Position numbers and translations under genes: made by a program
The notes under the pieces: model-generated
The model's database searches: none
What the model saw: only the letters and a program-made list of their open reading frames with translations
Told to the model about the DNA's origin: nothing
Part shown: piece after piece, positions 50,841 through 59,468 of the stretch
Layout of the letters: each line of letters opens with the position of its first letter
How positions within the stretch are numbered: position 1 is the first letter of the stretch
Assembly (NCBI RefSeq): GCF_000520015.2
Contig: NZ_CP007044.2
Span: 1,550,001-1,614,000 of the forward strand
Direction of reading: 5' to 3'
From: Chania multitudinisentens RB-25
GTDB taxonomy: Bacteria; Pseudomonadota; Gammaproteobacteria; Enterobacterales; Enterobacteriaceae
Length of the DNA stretch: 64,000 bases

Positions 50841-51517
50841 GCGCCTTTCCCTTGATCGTGATGACCTGAGCGCTTCTTGCGCCACAAGACAACCAATGAA
50901 CCAACCAGGCCGATGACCAGCAATACCAGTGGCAGCATCATCAGGCCGAACATCAGCTGATCTTCATACTTACGGAATACAGGGGTTTTCCCCAAAGCGA
51001 AGCCCACGGAAACCAGAATCAATACCCAAAGTAGCCCACTCATCCAGTTAAAAAACTGGAAGCGTGCATTACTCAGGCCAGATAAACCGGCGATGGTGGG
51101 CAACAAGGTGCGCACAAAGGCCAAAAAACGGCCAACCAGCAGAGCCGACAGTCCGTGGCGGTGAAACAGTTGATGTGCACGTTGGTGATAGTGAGCGGGT
51201 AAATGTGAGAGCCAGCCCTGCACGGTGCGCGTATTCCCTAGCCATCGGCCTTGTATATAGCTGACCCAGCACCCCAGGCTGGCGGCGGTCGTCAGGATAA
51301 AGATGGTCACTGGGAAATTCATGGTACCCTTTGCAACCAGCACACCCACCAGGATCAGCAGGCTGTCGCCAGGCAGAAAGGCCGCTGGCAGCAGGCCATT
51401 TTCCAGAAATAAAATCATAAACAGCAGGACATACAGCGTCCAAACCAGCGAAGGGTTCGCCAGCGTCTCAAAGTCTTGCTGCCATAAGGCATCCAACAGT
51501 TGCTTAATAATATCCAT
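50837..51517 (-). CDS. yqjA: DedA-family inner-membrane protein YqjA
   Basis: A 226-aa DedA protein with several membrane helices. Conserved residues are in FLENGLLPAAFLPGDSLL (Glu and Asp essential in family members) and GRFLAFVRTLLPTIAGLSG (arginines). It supports proton-dependent membrane functions and drug and alkaline tolerance, and may act in undecaprenyl-phosphate or lipid flipping. It is the first gene of yqjA-mzrA. Confidence 0.95.
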   Translation of the reverse strand: MDIIKQLLDALWQQDFETLANPSLVWTLYVLLFMILFLENGLLPAAFLPGDSLLILVGVLVAKGTMNFPVTIFILTTAASLGCWVSYIQGRWLGNTRTVQGWLSHLPAHYHQRAHQLFHRHGLSALLVGRFLAFVRTLLPTIAGLSGLSNARFQFFNWMSGLLWVLILVSVGFALGKTPVFRKYEDQLMFGLMMLPLVLLVIGLVGSLVVLWRKKRSGHHDQGKGA

Positions 51518-51664
51518 CCAGTGTTCCTAAAACGTCAAACATCATTGTTTATTTTATTCAGCTGTAGGGCGACTGTGAGCGGGAAACTCGCGGAAAACCC
51601 AGATTGCTGACAGTAATGAAACGGTGTTGCTTTATTGATTAATGCTCATGGGTGCAACGCCGGA

Positions 51665-52114
51665 TCATGAGTGATAAGTCAGCGAACCACGGTAAAGAAT
51701 ATTACTGTTTTTCCAACCACCAATTCTGCTTTGCTGCTGAGAGGAGTGTAAGGCCCAGTTGATTTGTTGCAGCCGGTGAGAAAGTGGTAAATCTATTTGC
51801 CACTGAGGTTTGGCATAGCGAGCTAGGGCCGTTGCTAAAGTATAGGCTGGAACCTGCGGTGCGGGGGAAAGTAACGAACTGGGGCAGGGCTGTACCCGGG
51901 GCAACAACAGCAGCAACTTGCCAGGGGCTTTACGACGGATTTCACCTTTGGAAGAGGGAGCCGGTTCGTAAGAGAGAAACTCGGGCAGGCTATTTAATAC
52001 CTGCGGGCTCAATACGGTGGAAATGATTGCGGTTTGCGTTGCATATAGCTTTTGGCCGGAGACCGAACTGGCCCAGCAAAAAAGAGCAATAAGCATGGCA
52101 AACAACCATCGCAT
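51665..52114 (-). CDS. Unrecognised exported protein, 149 aa
   Basis: An N-terminal signal peptide (MRWLFAMLIALFCWASSVSG, likely cut near Gly20/Gln21) precedes a 129-residue region without a family I can name. It is rich in leucine, serine, proline and glutamine (LLLLLPRVQPCPSSLLSPAP), with one cysteine in the mature part. It lies between exuR and yqjA, a position empty in E. coli. Coding is supported by the signal peptide and by low overlap with other frames; the product is probably periplasmic or secreted. Confidence 0.6.
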   Translation of the reverse strand: MRWLFAMLIALFCWASSVSGQKLYATQTAIISTVLSPQVLNSLPEFLSYEPAPSSKGEIRRKAPGKLLLLLPRVQPCPSSLLSPAPQVPAYTLATALARYAKPQWQIDLPLSHRLQQINWALHSSQQQSRIGGWKNSNILYRGSLTYHS

Positions 52115-52302
52115 GTATTTGTGTTCCGTCTCAAAGCCAATAGGTAAAAAAAGTGCTCTAACTCTACCAAAATAGCATGATTGGCAACAGGGAAATCTGC
52201 GTTAGCGCAGGCAAAATATCACCCGGCAAGCGCCAATTTTGGCATCGATTCAGCCGATTTTACATTCCCAGACGTAAACCAATGTTTTTTGACAGTGGGA
52301 CG

Positions 52303-53085
52303 CTATTTATTGTTATTACTGGCGGTGACGCTTTCCAGATGTATCACCGGATTTTCTGCAAACAGATAACGGTCAGCGTTATATTCGAAATCATCGGTGG
52401 TGGCGTTGAACAGCATCTGTTTGGTGTTTTCCAAGTGTTGCCACATTGCCAGCTTGGCTGCGTGAGGATCTTTTTTCATCAATGCTTTGAGGATCTGATC
52501 GTGATCGTCACACCAACTGGCGATCGAACGCTCATCAATATGTTCGTGTAGCTTGAGCCAGTAAGGGTTGCTAATCCGTTGTACCCACATTCTCTCTACG
52601 ATAGTGGCCATAGCGGTGTTTTGGGTTGCCAGCGCGACCTGAACATGAAATTTGAGATCCCATTGTGAGTCGCGGAAGCGATCCTCCAGGCGAGCCTGTT
52701 CCTGGATTTCCATCAGGTGAACGATATCCTGTTTGGTCACCTGAGTGGCGGCGAATTCGGCGATGTTGCTTTCGATTAATTGGCGCGCTTGCAGCAGTTC
52801 AAAAGGCCCGGCGGTGGCGAATTCGATGCTGTCACCCGGCACCACCAGGTTTTTTTGCTGGTTGGAGATCACATGAATCCCTGAGCCTTTGCGCACTTCG
52901 ACATAACCTTCAACTTCTAGCATGATGATCGCTTCGCGCACGACGGTGCGACTGACGTTCATTTCTTCCGCAATATAGCGCTCTGCTGGCAGCTTATCAC
53001 CCACCAGATAAACCCCAGTTTCAATGCGTTGCTTAAGCTCGGCGGCCAATTGCTGGTAAAGACGTCTGGTTTCAGTGAATCCCAT
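52303..53085 (-). CDS. exuR: Hexuronate-pathway repressor ExuR
   Basis: A 260-aa GntR/FadR-type regulator: winged HTH ~6-75 (YQQLAAELKQRIETGVYLVG; YIAEEMNVSRTVVREAI) and an all-helical FCD ligand domain (~95-230). ExuR represses uxaCA, uxuAB and exuT and is released by galacturonate or glucuronate intermediates. It is divergent from uxaCA, with ExuR-box-like sequences between; exuT is not adjacent, unlike E. coli. Confidence 0.95.
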   Translation of the reverse strand: MGFTETRRLYQQLAAELKQRIETGVYLVGDKLPAERYIAEEMNVSRTVVREAIIMLEVEGYVEVRKGSGIHVISNQQKNLVVPGDSIEFATAGPFELLQARQLIESNIAEFAATQVTKQDIVHLMEIQEQARLEDRFRDSQWDLKFHVQVALATQNTAMATIVERMWVQRISNPYWLKLHEHIDERSIASWCDDHDQILKALMKKDPHAAKLAMWQHLENTKQMLFNATTDDFEYNADRYLFAENPVIHLESVTASNNNK

Positions 53086-53122
53086 AGTGAATACTCGTGG
53101 TAGGAAGGCATAAAATTATAGT

Positions 53123-53138
53123 ACTTGTTATACCACTT
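53123..53138. promoter_or_regulatory. Candidate ExuR operator upstream of exuR
   Basis: ACTTGTTATACCACTT matches the ExuR/UxuR palindrome AATTGGTATACCAATT at 13 of 16 positions. Its position 38 bases before exuR fits autoregulation. Confidence 0.6.
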
Positions 53139-53429
53139 ATCCGTTAAGGCTGCCAGTGGGCCTAACGCAGAAAGCCTGTGACAAAGGGGCTGATAGAGGC
53201 CTGGCTGAACGTGGTTAAGGAATCATCTTGCTTCAGTTGTACGGTAAATTTTACAGGGCCAAAATCTCACCCAATCTTGAAATCTCCGCCACCCGCAAAC
53301 CCGTATTATTCCGCAGCCTGATTTTCTGCCTGATATTTTGCTTATCAAGGTACTTCCTGCGTCACGCCCCTGCCAATGGTTGAAACAGGGGCGCATAATA
53401 AAACGTTAACCTGTCATACAGATTTAAAA

Positions 53430-53445
53430 GTTGAGTGATATCACA
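53430..53445. promoter_or_regulatory. Candidate CRP site upstream of uxaC
   Basis: GTTGAGTGATATCACA has a perfect right arm TCACA and a 3-of-5 left arm. Hexuronate genes in E. coli are CRP-activated, so the location makes sense. Confidence 0.45.
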
Positions 53446-53556
53446 AAAGCTGTGATTTAATTAGGCAATAATGATGCACATAACGCCATGCCATTTTGGT
53501 GGTTTTTTGTTCTTAAAATACGCTTTAAGCGGTTTTTAGATGTTGGTAAGTCAAAA

Positions 53557-53592
53557 TATTGTTATACGTCGATCTTAATTGGTGTGATAACT
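53557..53592. promoter_or_regulatory. Weaker ExuR-like boxes before uxaC
   Basis: TATTGTTATACGTCGA and AATTGGTGTGATAACT each keep one good half of the ExuR palindrome. They lie 52-87 bases before the uxaC ATG, where a repressor would block transcription. Confidence 0.4.
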
Positions 53593-53643
53593 TTTAGGAA
53601 TAAATAGCAAGGTTAAGCTAGAAAACAAGGTGAGGAACCTGAT

Positions 53644-55056
53644 ATGGCCACATTTTTGAGCGATGATTTCTTGTTAGACAGTGAATTTGCCCGCCGTCTC
53701 TATCATGATTATGCAGCGGATCAGCCTATTTTCGACTATCACTGCCATTTGCCGCCGCAGCAGATTGCTGAAAATACCCGTTTCCAGAATCTGTATGATA
53801 TTTGGTTGAAGGGCGATCACTATAAATGGCGCGCAATGCGTACCAATGGGGTCGCTGAGCGTTTGTGCACCGGTGACGCTTCTGACCGGGAAAAATTTGA
53901 TGCCTGGGCGGCAACGGTGCCGCATACCATTGGTAACCCATTGTATCATTGGACTCACCTGGAACTGCGCCGCCCGTTTGGTATTACTGGCAAGTTGCTG
54001 TCACCGGCCACGGCAGATGAAATCTGGCAGCGTGGTAACCAATTGCTGGCACAAGACGCATTCAGCGCGCGCGGCATCATGCAACAAATGAAAGTGAAAA
54101 TGGTGGGGACTACCGACGATCCCATCGACGATCTGCGCCACCATAAAGCCATTGCCGCTGACGGCAGCTTTGATATCAAGGTATTGCCAAGCTGGCGGCC
54201 AGATAAAGCATTCAACATTGAAGCACCCGGCTTCAACGATTATTTACAGCAACTGGAAGCCGCAGCGGATACCTCAATCTCTCGTTTCAGCGATCTGCGT
54301 GCTGCACTGAAAAAACGTATGGATCATTTTGCGGCGCACGGTTGCAAAGTTTCGGATCACGCGCTGGACGTGGTGGTTTACGGTGAAGCCGATGAAGCCA
54401 CGTTGGATACTATTCTGGCGCAGCGGTTGAGCGGCAACATACCCACCCCGCAGCAGAGTGCACAGTTTAAAACCGCTGTGCTGCTTTTCCTGGCGGAGGA
54501 ATATCAGCGCCGTGAATGGGTGCAGCAATATCACATCGGTGCGTTGCGTAATAACAACAGCCGAATGTTTACCACTATTGGCCCGGATATCGGTTTTGAT
54601 TCGATTAACGATCAGCCTCTGGCTGAACCGTTATCACGCTTGCTGGATGCGCAGGCGAAACAGGGCGCTTTACCGAAAACTATCCTTTACTGCCTCAATC
54701 CGCGTGATAACGAAGTGATTGGCACCATGGTCGGTAATTTCCAGGGTGAAGGCACGCCGGGCAAGATGCAGTTTGGGTCCGGTTGGTGGTTTAACGATCA
54801 GAAAGACGGCATGCAGCGCCAGATGACGCAGTTGGCCCAGCTTGGGCTGCTCAGCCGCTTTGTCGGCATGCTGACCGACAGCCGCAGCTTCCTTTCTTAC
54901 ACCCGTCATGAATACTTCCGCCGTATCCTTTGCCAGATGATTGGCCGTTGGGTGGAAGACGGTGAGGCTCCGGCGGATATTGCATTGCTGGGTGACATGG
55001 TGAGAAACATTTGTTTCGATAATGCCAAACAGTATTTTGCTATCGAATTGGCATAG
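53644..55056 (+). CDS. uxaC: Uronate isomerase UxaC
   Basis: A 470-aa amidohydrolase-superfamily enzyme. The N-terminal metal motif is FDYHCHLPPQQIAEN; further conserved segments are WTHLELRRPFGI and MLTDSRSFLSYTRHEYFRRI. It isomerises D-galacturonate to tagaturonate and D-glucuronate to fructuronate. GTGAGGAACCTGAT precedes the ATG at 53644. uxaA follows 8 bases after its stop. Confidence 0.97.
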   Translation: MATFLSDDFLLDSEFARRLYHDYAADQPIFDYHCHLPPQQIAENTRFQNLYDIWLKGDHYKWRAMRTNGVAERLCTGDASDREKFDAWAATVPHTIGNPLYHWTHLELRRPFGITGKLLSPATADEIWQRGNQLLAQDAFSARGIMQQMKVKMVGTTDDPIDDLRHHKAIAADGSFDIKVLPSWRPDKAFNIEAPGFNDYLQQLEAAADTSISRFSDLRAALKKRMDHFAAHGCKVSDHALDVVVYGEADEATLDTILAQRLSGNIPTPQQSAQFKTAVLLFLAEEYQRREWVQQYHIGALRNNNSRMFTTIGPDIGFDSINDQPLAEPLSRLLDAQAKQGALPKTILYCLNPRDNEVIGTMVGNFQGEGTPGKMQFGSGWWFNDQKDGMQRQMTQLAQLGLLSRFVGMLTDSRSFLSYTRHEYFRRILCQMIGRWVEDGEAPADIALLGDMVRNICFDNAKQYFAIELA

Positions 55057-55064
55057 GTTGGTTT

Positions 55065-56555
55065 ATGCAAAGCATCATAAAAATTCATTCAAAAGACAAT
55101 GTGGCAGTAGCATTACGTGATTTAGCCGCCGGTGAAACACAAACGCTGAACGAGCGCGTCATCATACTGGCGCAAGATGTGGCACGTGGGCACAAGTTTG
55201 CGCTTGAGCCGATTGCCGTGGGGGAAATGATCGTCAAATACGGTTTACCCATTGGTCATGCGCTGGTGGCGATCGCACCGGGCGAGCATATTCATTCACA
55301 AAATGCCAAAACCAACCTGAGCGATCTTGATAGCTACCAGTATCAGCCAGAATTCCAGACCTTACCGGCGCAGGCGGCCGATCGCGAAGTGCAGATCTAT
55401 CGGCGCGGCAATGGTGAGGTGGGGATTCGCAATGAACTGTGGATCATCCCCACCGTGGGTTGTGTCAATGGCATCGCCCGCCAGATCCAACAGCGTTTCT
55501 TGAAGGAAACCGAGGAAGCGAAAGGGATCGACGGCGTTCACCTGTTCAGCCATCCGTTCGGTTGTTCGCAACTGGGCCAGGATCATGAAAACACCCGTAC
55601 CATGCTGCAAAATATGGTGCGCCACCCCAATGCTGGAGCGGTGTTGGTGATCGGATTGGGCTGCGAAAACAACCAGGTGGATGCATTCCGTACCACGCTT
55701 GGGGAATTTGATGAGCAGCGGGTGCGTTTTATGGTCTGCCAGCAGCAGGATGATGAAGTGGAGGCTGGGCTGGAGCATTTACATGCGCTGTATCAACAGA
55801 TGCGTGACGATCGCCGTCAGCCGGGTAAGCTAAGTGAGCTGAAATTTGGCCTGGAATGCGGTGGATCAGACGGTTTGTCCGGCATTACCGCTAACCCATT
55901 GCTGGGGTGTTTCTCGGATTACGTGATCGCTAATGGCGGCACCACCGTGCTGACGGAAGTACCAGAAATGTTTGGTGCTGAACGTATCCTGATGAGCCGT
56001 TGTCGCGACGAAAGTACCTTTGAAAAAACCGTCAGCATGGTTAACGACTTTAAGCAGTATTTTATCGCCCACGATCAGCCAATTTACGAAAACCCGTCTC
56101 CGGGTAACAAAGCAGGTGGCATTACCACGCTGGAGGAGAAATCGCTTGGTTGTACCCAAAAAGCCGGGCAAAGCCAGGTGGTGGATGTCTTGAAATACGG
56201 TGAGCGTTTGCACCAGCCAGGGCTGAACCTGCTGAGTGCGCCGGGTAACGATGCCGTGGCCACCAGTGCTTTGGCCGGTGCCGGTTGCCATATGGTGTTG
56301 TTCAGCACTGGGCGAGGTACGCCATACGGTGGGTTTGTGCCAACGGTGAAGCTGGCGACCAACTCGGAGCTGGCGGCCAAAAAACCGCACTGGATCGATT
56401 TCGATGCTGGGCAGTTGATCCATGGCGTATCGATGGATCATATGCTGGAGCAGTTTGTTGAGTTGATTGTCGATATTGCCGACGGTAAACCGGCGCGTAA
56501 CGAAGTCAATGACTTCCGTGAGTTGGCCATTTTTAAAAGCGGGGTAACATTGTAA
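55065..56555 (+). CDS. uxaA: Altronate dehydratase UxaA
   Basis: A 496-aa enzyme: N-terminal SAF-like domain (~1-85) followed by the UxaA catalytic domain with RNELWIIPTVGCVNGIARQI, FSHPFGCSQLGQDHENTR and CGGSDGLSGITANP. It dehydrates D-altronate to 2-keto-3-deoxygluconate. It forms an operon with uxaC; the intervening UxaB reductase is not in the window. Confidence 0.97.
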   Translation: MQSIIKIHSKDNVAVALRDLAAGETQTLNERVIILAQDVARGHKFALEPIAVGEMIVKYGLPIGHALVAIAPGEHIHSQNAKTNLSDLDSYQYQPEFQTLPAQAADREVQIYRRGNGEVGIRNELWIIPTVGCVNGIARQIQQRFLKETEEAKGIDGVHLFSHPFGCSQLGQDHENTRTMLQNMVRHPNAGAVLVIGLGCENNQVDAFRTTLGEFDEQRVRFMVCQQQDDEVEAGLEHLHALYQQMRDDRRQPGKLSELKFGLECGGSDGLSGITANPLLGCFSDYVIANGGTTVLTEVPEMFGAERILMSRCRDESTFEKTVSMVNDFKQYFIAHDQPIYENPSPGNKAGGITTLEEKSLGCTQKAGQSQVVDVLKYGERLHQPGLNLLSAPGNDAVATSALAGAGCHMVLFSTGRGTPYGGFVPTVKLATNSELAAKKPHWIDFDAGQLIHGVSMDHMLEQFVELIVDIADGKPARNEVNDFRELAIFKSGVTL

Positions 56556-56629
56556 AGCCCGGCGGGCGGGAGTAGCATAAAACAGCGTTTCAACTCCAGC
56601 GCTTGGTTATTTCCGCCCCAGGACTTCTA

Positions 56630-57193
56630 ATGACGTTTTATTGGTTTGCTCAGGCCATTGGCCTACTGGCTTTTTTGTTTGGCATCACCAGTTTCTTCAA
56701 TCGCAGCGATCAACGCTTCAAATTACAACTATCGGGCTATAGCCTGATTATCGGCATTCATTACTTCCTGATGGGGGCCAGCGCCGCTGGCAGCAGCGCA
56801 CTATTAAGCGCGTGCCGTAACCTGATCTCCATGCGCACCCGCAGCCTGTGGGTGATGTGGATATTCATCATGTTAACGCTGAGCGTTGGCCTGTCTCATT
56901 TCAAATACTGGATCGAATTGTTGCCCATTTTTGGGACTTCCATTAGCACCTGGGCACTGTTTCGTACCCGTGGCCTGACGACCCGTTGTGTGATGTGGTG
57001 TTCAACCGCGTGTTGGGTAATACACAATATCTGGCTGGGGTCGATTGGTGGTTCGCTGATTGAAGGCAGCTTCCTGCTGATGAACGGCTTCAACATTATC
57101 CGTTTCCGCCGTTTACAGTTACGCGGTATTGATCCTTTCGCGGTCGAAAAAAAGGCGCCCAGTTCAATGGGGCGCCTTGCTGACGATCGTTAA
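56630..57193 (+). CDS. ygjV: Inner-membrane protein YgjV
   Basis: A 188-aa protein of about six hydrophobic helices, starting MTFYWFAQAIGLLAFLFG. Conserved segments collinear with E. coli YgjV: TRSLWVMWIFI, ELLPIFGTSISTWALF, GSFLLMNGFNIIRF. Function unknown. The start at 56630 was chosen by that similarity. Its 3' coding end contains the sstT terminator hairpin of the opposite strand. Confidence 0.9.
   Translation: MTFYWFAQAIGLLAFLFGITSFFNRSDQRFKLQLSGYSLIIGIHYFLMGASAAGSSALLSACRNLISMRTRSLWVMWIFIMLTLSVGLSHFKYWIELLPIFGTSISTWALFRTRGLTTRCVMWCSTACWVIHNIWLGSIGGSLIEGSFLLMNGFNIIRFRRLQLRGIDPFAVEKKAPSSMGRLADDR
57145..57178 (-). terminator. sstT terminator inside the ygjV 3' end
   Basis: AAGGCGCCC (57152-57160) / GGGCGCCTT (57170-57178) is followed on the minus strand by a run of T (57151-57145). 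It lies 19 bases after the sstT stop and within the last codons of ygjV. Confidence 0.85.
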
Positions 57194-57196
57194 GCC

Positions 57197-58432
57197 TCAG
57201 CGGGTTTTCAGCGGATTTTTATCTGCCAACCGCTGATCTTCTGCCTGACAGACGGCGGCGGTAAATAGCACGTCAGTGGAAGAGTTCAGCGCGGTTTCTG
57301 CCGAATCCTGCAAGACGCCGATAATAAAGCCCACCGCTACCACTTGCATTGCAACATCGTTCGGAATACCAAACATATTGCACGCCAGTGGGATGAGCAG
57401 TAGTGAACCACCGGCCACGCCAGAAGCGCCACAGGCACAGATAGAGGCCACCACGCTCAACAGCAGAGCGGTGGGGAGATCCACCGGAATCCCCAGGGTA
57501 TTGACCGCTGCCAGCGTCAGCACGGTGATGGTGATCGCCGCCCCGGCCATATTGATGGTGGCGCCCAACGGGATAGAAACCGAATAGGTATCTTCATTCA
57601 GATTCAGCTTTTTGCTGAGTTCCATGTTGACCGGGATGTTGGCTGCGGAGCTGCGGGTAAAGAAGGCAGTTACGCCGCTTTCGCGCAGGCAGGTGAATAC
57701 CAACGGGTACGGATTACGGCGGATTTTCCAATAGACGATCAGCGGGTTAAGCCCCAACGCCACCAGTAGCATACAGCCGATCAGCACCATCAGCAGTTGA
57801 GCATAGCCCCATAATACACCGAAGCCGGTTTCCGCCAGCGTGGAGGCCACCAGGCCAAAAATACCCAACGGCGCACAGCGGATCACCGCGCGTACCACCA
57901 GAGTCACGGCATCAGACATGTCATTGATCAGTGATTTGGTGGTATCAGAGGCATGGCGTAGTGCCAGCCCCAGCCCGATCGCCCAGGCCAGGATACCGAT
58001 ATAGTTGGCGTTGATCAGCGCATGGAACGGGTTGGCTACGATGCTCATCAACAGGCTTCTGACAACCTCAACGATACCCCCCGGTGGGTTGATATCGGTA
58101 TTACCTACCGCCAGAACCAGCGTTGAAGGGAAAGCAAAGCTGGTTATCACGGCGGTTAACGCTGCCGCAAAGGTGCCCAACATGTATAGGAACAGGATAG
58201 GGCGAATATTGGTTTTCTGTCCCTGCTTGTGATTGGCGATCGAGGCCATCACTAACACCAGGACTAACAGTGGCGCAACGGCTTTCAGCGCGCCGACAAA
58301 CAGCGTACCGAGCAGGCCAACGGCAATAGCAGCAGCCGGAGAAACCATTGCTACCGCGATACCAGCCACTAGGCCGACCATAATTTGCTTCACCAGGCTG
58401 CCCTGGGTAATCCGTATTAAGAGTTTATTCAT
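57197..58432 (-). CDS. sstT: Serine/threonine:sodium symporter SstT
   Basis: A 411-aa member of the dicarboxylate/amino acid:cation symporter family. The HP1 serine-rich motif is FFTRSSAANIPVNM, TM7 has SIPLGATINMAGAAI, and HP2 lies around CACGASGVAGGSLLLIPL. It imports serine and threonine with Na+. It is convergent with ygjV. Confidence 0.97.
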   Translation of the reverse strand: MNKLLIRITQGSLVKQIMVGLVAGIAVAMVSPAAAIAVGLLGTLFVGALKAVAPLLVLVLVMASIANHKQGQKTNIRPILFLYMLGTFAAALTAVITSFAFPSTLVLAVGNTDINPPGGIVEVVRSLLMSIVANPFHALINANYIGILAWAIGLGLALRHASDTTKSLINDMSDAVTLVVRAVIRCAPLGIFGLVASTLAETGFGVLWGYAQLLMVLIGCMLLVALGLNPLIVYWKIRRNPYPLVFTCLRESGVTAFFTRSSAANIPVNMELSKKLNLNEDTYSVSIPLGATINMAGAAITITVLTLAAVNTLGIPVDLPTALLLSVVASICACGASGVAGGSLLLIPLACNMFGIPNDVAMQVVAVGFIIGVLQDSAETALNSSTDVLFTAAVCQAEDQRLADKNPLKTR

Positions 58433-58735
58433 GAGACCTTTTTTGCGTTTCCGCTTCCCTGAGATATTGGTGTACAGATAGCGTTGCCCAGCAGGAACGT
58501 TGCCAGATAAATTTTATTCATTTCTGTCGCTAAATGTGTTTACTCGGTCAGTATTCAGTAAATGAGGGAAGTTGAAAAGGGGCGGAGGTGAAATTACGTG
58601 CACAAAGCAATCAGTGACAACATTCTGTTTACATTTGTGTGATCGCAATAACATTTGGTATTTAAAGCAAATTGCCAAATAATCTATGGGGCAGTGAGCG
58701 CCCCAATCGAGTAATGGCTATCAGGTAATGAACGA
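58433..58735. promoter_or_regulatory. sstT upstream region with candidate CRP site
   Basis: A 303-base gap. TGTGATCGCAATAACA (58638-58653) matches TGTGA-N6-TCACA at 9 of 10 positions. A GGGGC/GCCCC hairpin (58687-58702) lies after the glutamine amidotransferase stop, without a good T-run. The rest is AT-rich and shows no gene. E. coli alx, usually next to sstT, is absent. Confidence 0.4.
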
Positions 58736-59467
58736 TTACCCAAGCGCCCTCCGTTGTGCCCCAAGGTTGACGACAAAACCTTGCAACAGCATCTGGCTAA
58801 CAGGGGTATCGCTCACCTGGTGCTGTTTAAGCCGATATATCTCCTGATTTTCCGGCTTCGATGCGCTGAGCCAGTTCAGATAATGCTGCATGGTTGCCCC
58901 ATCAAATTCCGGGTGGAACTGGGTGGTCAACGCGTTGTCACCGTAGCGCAGGATTTGGCAGGCATCTTGTTGCGAGCGAGCCAGAATTTCTGCCCCAACG
59001 GGGGGAGTGAGCACGCTTTGGGCATGGATCAGATTAGCTTTAAAGCGCGGCGGCAATACCGACAGGCGCTTATCGTTGCTGGCCGCGGGCAGCAGCTCGA
59101 TCTCCAGCGTGCCTACCTCCATGCCCTGTGGGTGATAGCCTACGGTTCCCCCTAGTGCATGGGCCAGAAGCTGATGGCCGTAACACACGCCAAAAATCGG
59201 TAGTTTGATCCGCATTGCCTGGCGCAACCACGCCGCCGCCTGTTCGCTCCAGGCGTGTTGTTCTGTCACCATCGCGGGTGAACCGGTAATCACCACGCCG
59301 CAATAGCTTTCAGGTGGTAATAGAGTTTCACCGGCAGGAAGATGCACGATCTGCACGCGATCGGCGGCAATATTCCCTTGTTGCAGGAACATCTGATCAA
59401 AATTGGCCCGTTCGCGCCGAATGGCTTCCGGCGCATCGCCGGTTTGCATCAACAGCAGTGGTTTCAT
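58736..59467 (-). CDS. Class I glutamine amidotransferase-domain protein
   Basis: A 243-aa stand-alone GATase1 protein: nucleophile elbow in IFGVCYGHQLLAHALGG (cysteine ~98), and the His/Glu dyad in TTQFHPEFDG. Such enzymes cleave glutamine to supply ammonia; free-standing members may hydrolyse gamma-glutamyl compounds instead. It resembles E. coli YfeJ-type GATases rather than GuaA. It lies 1 base after ygjR on the minus strand, so the two are probably co-transcribed, an arrangement not found in E. coli. Confidence 0.8.
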   Translation of the reverse strand: MKPLLLMQTGDAPEAIRRERANFDQMFLQQGNIAADRVQIVHLPAGETLLPPESYCGVVITGSPAMVTEQHAWSEQAAAWLRQAMRIKLPIFGVCYGHQLLAHALGGTVGYHPQGMEVGTLEIELLPAASNDKRLSVLPPRFKANLIHAQSVLTPPVGAEILARSQQDACQILRYGDNALTTQFHPEFDGATMQHYLNWLSASKPENQEIYRLKQHQVSDTPVSQMLLQGFVVNLGAQRRALG

Positions 59468-59468
59468 C

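Larger units (their letters stand above)
53086..53643. promoter_or_regulatory. exuR-uxaC divergent regulatory region
   Basis: A 558-base gap with no gene; exuT, which lies here in E. coli, is missing and I see no remnant. It holds an ExuR-box candidate at 53123-53138, a CRP-like site at 53430-53445, two weaker ExuR-like boxes at 53557-53572 and 53577-53592, and AT-rich promoter sequence from 53500 on. Confidence 0.6.
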
